DNA of 64,000 nucleotides from Dysgonomonas sp. Marseille-P4361 (GTDB taxonomy: Bacteria; Bacteroidota; Bacteroidia; Bacteroidales; Dysgonomonadaceae): positions 496,001 through 560,000 of the forward strand of contig NZ_OPYL01000002.1 of NCBI RefSeq assembly GCF_900343125.1, read 5' to 3'. Every line of letters starts with the position of its first letter. The stretch's first letter is position 1. Shown one piece after another: positions 58,145-64,000 of this stretch. The position numbers and the translations under genes were made by a program. Below the pieces are notes generated by a model. That model searched no databases. It saw only the letters and a program-made list of their open reading frames with translations, and was not told the origin of the DNA.

Positions 58145-61100
58145 ATGACTAAACAGTTTTCAGAATATAACAAGTTCAATCTATCTGATATTAATAAAGA
58201 AATATTAGAGAAATGGGATAAAGAAAATGTATTCCAACAAAGTCTTGATTTACGTGCAGGCGCACCGTCATTTGTTTTTTACGAAGGTCCGCCTTCAGCA
58301 AATGGAATGCCGGGTATTCACCATGTAATGGCTCGTTCGGTAAAGGATATTTTCTGTCGTTACAAAACGATGAAAGGCTTTCTTGTTAACCGTAAAGCGG
58401 GATGGGATACTCACGGTCTACCCGTAGAACTGGGAGTAGAAAAAATGCTTGGTATAACCAAAGAAGATATTGGTAAAAAAATATCTGTTCAGGAATATAA
58501 CGATGCTTGTCGCAAGGAAGTGATGAAGTATACGGGAGAATGGGAAAACCTTACTCGTATGATGGGATACTGGGTAGATATGAAAGACCCTTATATCACT
58601 TACGATAGCCGCTATATAGAAACACTTTGGTTCTTGCTAAAAGAATTATACAAAAAAGGATATCTGTACAAAGGATATACTATACAGCCATATTCTCCTG
58701 CTGCGGGAACAGGACTTAGTACACACGAACTAAACCAACCCGGTGCATATCGTGATGTAAAAGACACGACTTGTGTGGCTCAGTTCAAGATGAAGAATCC
58801 GAAAGAAGAAATGGCTCAGTTTGGAGAAGCTTTCTTCTTGGCATGGACTACTACACCTTGGACATTACCTTCCAATACAGCATTGGCTGTAGGACCAGAG
58901 ATTGAATATGTGTCTGTACAAACATATAATCCATATACAGCTAAGCCAATAACGGTAGTACTGGCTAAATCTCTTTTCTATAGTCTGTTTAACGAAAAAG
59001 CAAAAGATATTGCTTTGGAAGATTATAAAGAGGGGGATAAACTTGTCCCTTACAAGATTGTAGCAGAGTATAAAGGAAAAGATCTGGTAGGTATGGAGTA
59101 TGAGCAACTAATCCCTTGGGTAAATCCGGGTGAAGGAGCTTTCCGTGTGATACCTGGAGACTTTGTAACTACTGAAGATGGTACAGGGATAGTTCATATT
59201 GCTCCTACATTCGGAGCAGATGATGCTAAAGTAGCTAAAATTAATGATGTGCCTGCTATGTTGTTAATCGATAAGGACGGTAATATTCGCCCTATGGTTG
59301 ACCTTACGGGTAAATTCTTCCCTATAGAAGAACTGGATGCTGATTTTGTAAAAGAAAAAGTAAACGTTGATCTATACAAAGAATTTGCAGGACGCTATGT
59401 GAAAAATGAATACGATGAAACATTGCCTTTTGATGCAGCCACACTGGATGTAGATCTTAGTGTAATGTTGAAACTGCAAAACAGAGCATTTAAAATAGAA
59501 CGTCATGTGCATAACTATCCGCACTGTTGGCGTACCGATAAACCAATTCTTTACTATCCTTTGGATAGCTGGTTTATACGTACAACAGCGGCTCGTGAAC
59601 GTTTGATTGAGCTGAATAATACAATCAACTGGAAGCCTCAATCGACAGGAACAGGTCGTTTCGGAAAATGGTTAGAAAACCTTCAGGACTGGAACCTAAG
59701 CCGTAGTCGTTATTGGGGAACACCTCTTCCAATCTGGCGAACAGAAGATGGAAAAGAAGAGAAATGTATTGGTTCGGTAAAAGAACTGTACGAAGAAATG
59801 CAGAAAGCTGTTGATGCCGGCTTCATGAAAGAAATACCTTGGAAAGGCTTCGAAATAGGAAATTTGGATAAAGCTAATTATGAGAAAATAGACCTACATC
59901 GTCCGTATGTAGATGATATTATATTAGTGTCAGACTCTGGTCAGCCAATGAAACGTGAAACTGACCTGATCGATGTTTGGTTCGACTCAGGGGCAATGCC
60001 ATTTGCGCAAGTGTTCTATCCGAACATAAGCGAGGAGGAATTTAATAAGGTTTACCCTGCGGATTTTATAGCAGAAGGAGTAGACCAAACTCGTGGATGG
60101 TTCTTCACGTTGCATGCTATATCTACCATGTTTAAAGATAGCATATCATTCAAAAATGTGATCTCTAATGGTCTTGTTTTAGATAAGAATGGTATGAAGA
60201 TGTCTAAACGTTTAGGTAATGCAATTGATCCATTCTCCACTATCGAACAATATGGTTCAGACCCATTGCGCTGGTATATGATTACAAATGCTTCGCCTTG
60301 GGATAACCTGAAATTTGATATAGAAGGGGTTGAAGAAGTTCGTCGTAAATTCTTCGGAACACTGTATAATACATATTCATTCTTCTCATTGTATGCCAAT
60401 GTAGATAAATTCGCATTTGCAGAAGATGAAATACCTATGTCGCAACGGCCAGAAATCGATCGTTGGATTATTTCTTTATTGAATACATTGGTAAAAGATG
60501 TAGATGAGTATTACGAGGCGTATGAACCAACAAAAGCAGGTCGTGCGATTTCAGATTTTGTAAACGACAACTTGAGTAACTGGTATGTTCGCCTGAACAG
60601 AAAACGTTTCTGGGGTGGGGGAATGACTCCAGATAAATTGTCAGCATATCAAACACTATATACTTGCTTGGAAACAGTAGCTAAACTAATGGCGCCTATC
60701 GCTCCTTTCTATGCAGATAAGCTATTCACAGATCTAGTTTCTGTTACAGGAAGAGATAAGGCTTCGTCAGTTCATTTAGCCGATTTTCCTAAATATGATG
60801 CAAGTGTGATTGATAAAACACTAGAAGAGCGTATGCAGATAGCTCAGGATATCTCCTCAGCTGTATTAGCATTGCGTCGTAAGGAGAGCATCAAAGTTCG
60901 CCAACCGCTTACTCAAATAATGGTGCCTATATTGAACGAACAACAACGTGACGATATAGAAGCTGTCCGCGATTTGATTCTTGGGGAGGTGAATGTTAAA
61001 GAATTGAACTATGTGGATAGTGCAGCCGGTATCTTGGTGAAGAAAGTTAAACCGGACTTTAAAAAGCTAGGACCTCGTTATGGTAAGATAATGAAACAGC

Positions 61101-61555
61101 TTGCAGCTGAGGTTCAGAATATGACTCAAGAAAATATCGTTCAATTCGAAAAAGAAGGAACATTCAAGTTTGATATTGATGGACAATCTGCTGTAATAGA
61201 ATTGGCAGATGTTGAGATCATATCAGAAGATATTCCGGGTTGGTTGGTTGCAAATGCTGGAAAACTGACAGTTGCGCTAGACGTTACTATTACAGACGAT
61301 TTGAGAAAAGAAGGTATTGCCCGTGAATTGGTAAACCGTATACAGAATATTAGAAAATCGAGTGGTTTTGATATTGTAGACAGAATAAAAATACAAATAT
61401 CAGATAAAGAACAAATCAGAGAAACAGTTGCAGACTTTAAATACTACATATCGTCGCAAGTTCTTGCTGACGAGATTATCTTGACAGATGTGAAAAATGG
61501 TCAAGATATAGACATGGATGATTATATTTTACAGATCAATATTGAGAAAGTCTGA
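58145..61555 (+). CDS. ileS: Isoleucine--tRNA ligase
   Basis: A 1136-residue class I synthetase. The HIGH-type motif reads GMPGIHHV (about residues 55-62), with GPPSANG just before; the KMSKS-type loop is GMKMSKRLGN (about 683-692). The editing CP1 domain (AWTTTPWTLPSNTALAVG) and anticodon-binding region are present. Length fits the long eukaryote-like IleRS form found in Bacteroidetes; this type is often less sensitive to mupirocin, an inference from the family and not from a residue test. It heads a five-gene run. Confidence 0.96.
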   Translation: MTKQFSEYNKFNLSDINKEILEKWDKENVFQQSLDLRAGAPSFVFYEGPPSANGMPGIHHVMARSVKDIFCRYKTMKGFLVNRKAGWDTHGLPVELGVEKMLGITKEDIGKKISVQEYNDACRKEVMKYTGEWENLTRMMGYWVDMKDPYITYDSRYIETLWFLLKELYKKGYLYKGYTIQPYSPAAGTGLSTHELNQPGAYRDVKDTTCVAQFKMKNPKEEMAQFGEAFFLAWTTTPWTLPSNTALAVGPEIEYVSVQTYNPYTAKPITVVLAKSLFYSLFNEKAKDIALEDYKEGDKLVPYKIVAEYKGKDLVGMEYEQLIPWVNPGEGAFRVIPGDFVTTEDGTGIVHIAPTFGADDAKVAKINDVPAMLLIDKDGNIRPMVDLTGKFFPIEELDADFVKEKVNVDLYKEFAGRYVKNEYDETLPFDAATLDVDLSVMLKLQNRAFKIERHVHNYPHCWRTDKPILYYPLDSWFIRTTAARERLIELNNTINWKPQSTGTGRFGKWLENLQDWNLSRSRYWGTPLPIWRTEDGKEEKCIGSVKELYEEMQKAVDAGFMKEIPWKGFEIGNLDKANYEKIDLHRPYVDDIILVSDSGQPMKRETDLIDVWFDSGAMPFAQVFYPNISEEEFNKVYPADFIAEGVDQTRGWFFTLHAISTMFKDSISFKNVISNGLVLDKNGMKMSKRLGNAIDPFSTIEQYGSDPLRWYMITNASPWDNLKFDIEGVEEVRRKFFGTLYNTYSFFSLYANVDKFAFAEDEIPMSQRPEIDRWIISLLNTLVKDVDEYYEAYEPTKAGRAISDFVNDNLSNWYVRLNRKRFWGGGMTPDKLSAYQTLYTCLETVAKLMAPIAPFYADKLFTDLVSVTGRDKASSVHLADFPKYDASVIDKTLEERMQIAQDISSAVLALRRKESIKVRQPLTQIMVPILNEQQRDDIEAVRDLILGEVNVKELNYVDSAAGILVKKVKPDFKKLGPRYGKIMKQLAAEVQNMTQENIVQFEKEGTFKFDIDGQSAVIELADVEIISEDIPGWLVANAGKLTVALDVTITDDLRKEGIARELVNRIQNIRKSSGFDIVDRIKIQISDKEQIRETVADFKYYISSQVLADEIILTDVKNGQDIDMDDYILQINIEKV

Positions 61556-61615
61556 TAAAAAGAATTATCTTAGTAAAAATAAAACAGGGTGTTAACGTAT
61601 TAAAAAATTGAAGTT

Positions 61616-61996
61616 ATGGCAGAAAAAACAAGATACTCAGATGAGGAACTGGTTGAATTCCGTGACATTATCCTTGAAAAACTCAACAAAGCTAAAAAGG
61701 AATATGAAGAGCTAAGAGCAGCAATGACTAATGCTGACGGTAATGATGTTGCGGATACATCTCCGACTTTTAAAGTATTGGAAGAAGGAGCATCTACGCT
61801 ATCGAAAGAAGAAGCAGGTCGTTTGGCTCAACGTCAAATGAAGTTTATACAAAACTTACAGTCTGCTCTTATTCGTATCGAAAATAAAACTTATGGCATT
61901 TGTCGCGAAACAGGTAAGCTAATTCCTAAAGAGCGCTTACGAGCAGTACCGCATGCTACATTAAGTATTGAAGCTAAAAATAGCGGAGTAAGATAA
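61616..61996 (+). CDS. DksA/TraR-family protein with degenerate zinc finger
   Basis: A 126-residue protein with an N-terminal helical coiled coil (about 8-55), ADTSPTFKVLEEG, and the C-terminal globule YGICRETGKLIPKERLRAVPHATLSIEAK. Only one of the four zinc Cys is left (GIC), the pattern being C-x2-T. Bacteroidetes relatives share this, so zinc binding is likely lost in the lineage. It may bind RNA polymerase through the secondary channel as DksA does. It lies between ileS and lspA. Confidence 0.85.
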   Translation: MAEKTRYSDEELVEFRDIILEKLNKAKKEYEELRAAMTNADGNDVADTSPTFKVLEEGASTLSKEEAGRLAQRQMKFIQNLQSALIRIENKTYGICRETGKLIPKERLRAVPHATLSIEAKNSGVR

Positions 61997-62011
61997 TTAA
62001 AATAAAAATTG

Positions 62012-62063
62012 AGAAAGGAAGAAAAAATAGTCTGAATGTAGTACTGTTTTTTCTTCGCTTTCT
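62012..62063 (+). terminator. Hairpin between the DksA-like gene and lspA
   Basis: AGAAAGGAAGAAAAAA (62012-62027) pairs with TTTTTTCTTCGCTTTCT (62047-62063), about 15 pairs with one bulged G, and an inner AGT/ACT. The T-run is in the 3' arm and not after it. It could be a partial terminator or a processing site. Confidence 0.5.
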
Positions 62064-62082
62064 TTGAGGATATAAACTAAGT

Positions 62083-62727
62083 ATGAAAGATAATCGAGGA
62101 CTGATTGCTATATTGGTTATAGTATTGGTTATAGTTATAGATCAAGTATCAAAAATTTGGGTAAAAACGAATATGTCTCTCTATGAAAGTATAGAGGTGT
62201 TTAGTTGGTTTAAAATTTACTTTGTAGAAAATCCGGGGATGGCTTTTGGCTTGGAACTGGGAAGCGGAGAAGCTAAATCGGCAGGAAAACTCTTTTTGAC
62301 ACTGTTTCGTATTGTAGCTATCGGTTTTATCGGATATTATCTTCATCTATTGGTTAAGCAAGGATACCAGAAAGGGTATGTTGCTTGTATTGCACTCATT
62401 TTAGCCGGAGCTTTCGGCAACATAATTGATAGTGTTTTTTATGGAGAAATATTTTCAGCAAGCTATCAAGGACATGTAGCATCTTTTGTGCCTCTAGGAG
62501 AAGGGTATTCAAGCTGGTTGCATGGTAAAGTGGTAGATATGTTGTATTTCCCTTTAATAGAAGGAACTTTCCCCGATTGGTTTCCTAAATGGGGTGGAGA
62601 AGACTTTATATTCTTCAGCCCGATATTTAATATAGCTGATTCTGCAATTACTGTAGGGATTGCTTTATTATTAATATTTTATCGTAAGACATTGGCTCTA
62701 TCTTTAGAGAAAAAAGAACAAGCTTAA
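62083..62727 (+). CDS. lspA: Lipoprotein signal peptidase (SPase II)
   Basis: A 214-residue inner-membrane aspartyl protease that removes lipoprotein signal peptides. N-terminal IAILVIVLVIVIDQVSKIWVK, VENPGMAFG, the catalytic-Asp motifs GNIIDSVFYGE and FNIADSAITVG, and four membrane segments are visible. It is about 50 residues longer than the Escherichia coli enzyme; an insertion between the two Asp motifs (about 125-170, YQGHVASFVPLGEGYSSWL) is responsible and is familiar from Bacteroidetes. Its likely client, a lipoprotein gene, starts 5 bases later. Confidence 0.95.
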   Translation: MKDNRGLIAILVIVLVIVIDQVSKIWVKTNMSLYESIEVFSWFKIYFVENPGMAFGLELGSGEAKSAGKLFLTLFRIVAIGFIGYYLHLLVKQGYQKGYVACIALILAGAFGNIIDSVFYGEIFSASYQGHVASFVPLGEGYSSWLHGKVVDMLYFPLIEGTFPDWFPKWGGEDFIFFSPIFNIADSAITVGIALLLIFYRKTLALSLEKKEQA

Positions 62728-62732
62728 TTGTA

Positions 62733-63689
62733 ATGCAACGCTATCTCATATATACGATAATTTTTTCTTTCATATTACTGACTGCATGCAGTCGGAGACC
62801 TAGCTATGTCTTGTCGGAGGAAAAAATGACAGACGTATTATATGATATTCAATTAGCACAAGCTGTTTTTAAAATGAATACTGATTTTACTTCAGACGAT
62901 AAGAAAGATCAGGTAATAGAAGGTATTCTAAAAAAGCATAAAATATCTCAGGCGGACTTAGATTCATCTTTAATATGGTATTCTGATAATATCAATATTT
63001 ACATTGATATAAACGATGAGGTTGCCGAAAGACTTAAAACAGACTATGATACTGTTGAAGCCCGTCGCAATCACCTAAATAAGAATGTTCGCGATTGGAG
63101 TAAATATATAATTCCTCCGTTTTTCTATCTGACAGAATCTTCACCTTTAATTTCTTTTGAGATAGACTCTGTTAAAAGAAAGACTTTGGATATGAAAAGT
63201 TTTAATATTGCTTTCAATGTTCAGGGGATAAATAAGCTTCAGGATGTTGAAGCTGCAATATATTATACATACAAAGATACATTAATCAGAAATACATTCT
63301 CTATAGACGAGAATGCAAGAACTGTATTAAAGAAGCCCGAACTTCCGGATAGCTTACTGAAAGAAGTGTCAGGATATATATATATGAGAAACAAGGTAGA
63401 AGGAGCTACCTCCAATGTCTTATTCTATAATGTCTCTTATTCAGATTCTATTTTTTACGATGATGATATAATGGCTCCTTCTGTCATTAAAGAGCCTGTA
63501 AGAAGAGAACGGATTAGACCCAATCAGGGTTCAATAGAGTCCGTAAGGAAAGATATAAATAGTACAGAAACTAAGAGTCTTGATACTTCTAAAAGCGAAG
63601 ACGATATTCCTGTACTATCAAGAGATGATGTAAATAAAAGTCCTATATTGAAGCGTAGTAGAGATAGTGAAAGAATAAAAAGAAATTAA
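62733..63689 (+). CDS. DUF4296-containing lipoprotein
   Basis: A 318-residue protein with a lipoprotein signal (IFSFILLTAC, lipobox LTAC, Cys19) and an N-terminal DUF4296 region (about 28-120; MTDVLYDIQLAQAVFKMN). The middle is beta-rich. The C-terminus (about 245-318) is polar, with many Ser, Asp, Arg and Lys and probably disordered. Widespread in Bacteroidetes and of unknown function. It follows lspA by 5 bases and precedes the last gene by 2. Confidence 0.85.
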   Translation: MQRYLIYTIIFSFILLTACSRRPSYVLSEEKMTDVLYDIQLAQAVFKMNTDFTSDDKKDQVIEGILKKHKISQADLDSSLIWYSDNINIYIDINDEVAERLKTDYDTVEARRNHLNKNVRDWSKYIIPPFFYLTESSPLISFEIDSVKRKTLDMKSFNIAFNVQGINKLQDVEAAIYYTYKDTLIRNTFSIDENARTVLKKPELPDSLLKEVSGYIYMRNKVEGATSNVLFYNVSYSDSIFYDDDIMAPSVIKEPVRRERIRPNQGSIESVRKDINSTETKSLDTSKSEDDIPVLSRDDVNKSPILKRSRDSERIKRN

Positions 63690-63691
63690 TC

Positions 63692-63982
63692 GTGAGAACC
63701 CGTTATTTTTCACATTATGTCTATATCGAACCAGACATTTTACTCAAGAACTACATTGTAGAAATGGATGAGGAACATCATATTACAGATGTTTTTCCCT
63801 TTGAAAAAGAAATAGAGCGGACTGAATTTTATTCCGGTATTTTACTCTTTGTCGGAGTGAATATAGCTTTTACCGAAATCTCATTGGATAAAATAAAAGA
63901 ACTTACTTTAAAGCAGGAATATGTAGAAATATCCTCGAATAAAAAATATAAAATGTTTCATATTGAGGATTTTATAAAGTAA
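63692..63982 (+). CDS. Small protein of unknown function
   Basis: A 96-residue frame starting with GTG at 63692, two bases after the lipoprotein stop. No ATG start is available near the beginning (RTRYFSHYVYIEPDILL); the next Met is at residue 25 (VEMDEEHH). The protein is soluble, alternating beta and polar helical segments, with no motif I recognise. The tight spacing supports translation in the lspA operon. It may be a lineage-specific partner of the lipoprotein, but that is only a guess. Confidence 0.65.
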   Translation: MRTRYFSHYVYIEPDILLKNYIVEMDEEHHITDVFPFEKEIERTEFYSGILLFVGVNIAFTEISLDKIKELTLKQEYVEISSNKKYKMFHIEDFIK

Positions 63983-64000
63983 GAATCCGAATATTTACCT

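Noticed and set aside
62098-62130. Near-tandem repeat TATTGGTTATAG within lspA
   Set aside because: It encodes a Leu-Val-Ile membrane helix, where codon repetition is expected.
1-64000. CRISPR array, tRNA or rRNA genes
   Set aside because: Reading through the intergenic regions I found no regularly spaced repeats, no TTCRANNC-type T-arm contexts and no rRNA-like sequence. A tRNAscan and Infernal run would settle it.

Overview
The window is 64 kb of AT-rich chromosome from a member of the Bacteroidota, most likely order Bacteroidales. A Dysgonomonas-like species is my best guess, inferred from protein style and not from any search. The evidence is Bacteroidetes-type promoters (TTTG, about 19-21 bases, TAnnTTTG), weak Shine-Dalgarno sequences, a MBOAT protein ending in QPFIYFQF, a TonB-dependent outer-membrane protein, a DUF4296 lipoprotein, DUF1080 and GH43/GH95/GH127 polysaccharide enzymes, and a DksA-like protein with a degenerate zinc finger. 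I saw no tRNA, rRNA, CRISPR array, insertion sequence or complete prophage.

Layout. 1-10 kb: the end of a MBOAT acyltransferase, a minus-strand pair (M23 peptidase, MerR-like regulator), alaS, a B12-binding radical SAM protein, an MFS transporter plus Gfo/Idh oxidoreductase pair, and a glycerophosphodiesterase. 10-22 kb: a HAD phosphatase, then a leucine-biosynthesis cluster, leuA-leuC-leuD-[GH127]-[second LeuA-like synthase]-[LtaS-like sulfatase]-leuB. A leader peptide rich in Ile/Leu codons and alternative hairpins precede it, and a strong terminator follows it. 22-34 kb: ClC channel, zinc-ribbon membrane protein, fmt, aroB, VOC and metallo-beta-lactamase-fold proteins, a double DUF1080 protein and a GH43 enzyme, an amino-acid permease and proC. 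34-42 kb: a possible structured RNA, recJ-recQ, then CorC/HlyC-like protein, tgt and an LptF/G permease. 42-48 kb: a six-gene minus-strand run from topA through a polyprenyl sugar transferase to kdsC. 48-52 kb: pflB-pflA and an orphan terminase-small-subunit-like HTH protein. 52-58 kb: GH95 alpha-fucosidase (its signal-peptide region is out of frame) and an outer-membrane receptor. 58-64 kb: ileS, a DksA-like gene, lspA, a DUF4296 lipoprotein and a small unknown.

Most of the window is housekeeping. The strongest unusual signal is the 11.07-11.27 kb leader. It has a good promoter, a 25-codon reading frame with nine branched-chain codons, and CTCACTC in two places, each able to pair with the same GGGTGAG; the second copy lies in the 5' arm of a 13-bp intrinsic terminator. 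This is the architecture of ribosome-mediated attenuation. Because the operon also carries a GH127 glycosidase and an LtaS-like enzyme, those two would come under the same branched-chain amino-acid control. A second candidate regulatory site is a GTGTGT...ACACAC palindrome filling the spacer of a near-consensus promoter ahead of the DUF1080/GH43 pair.
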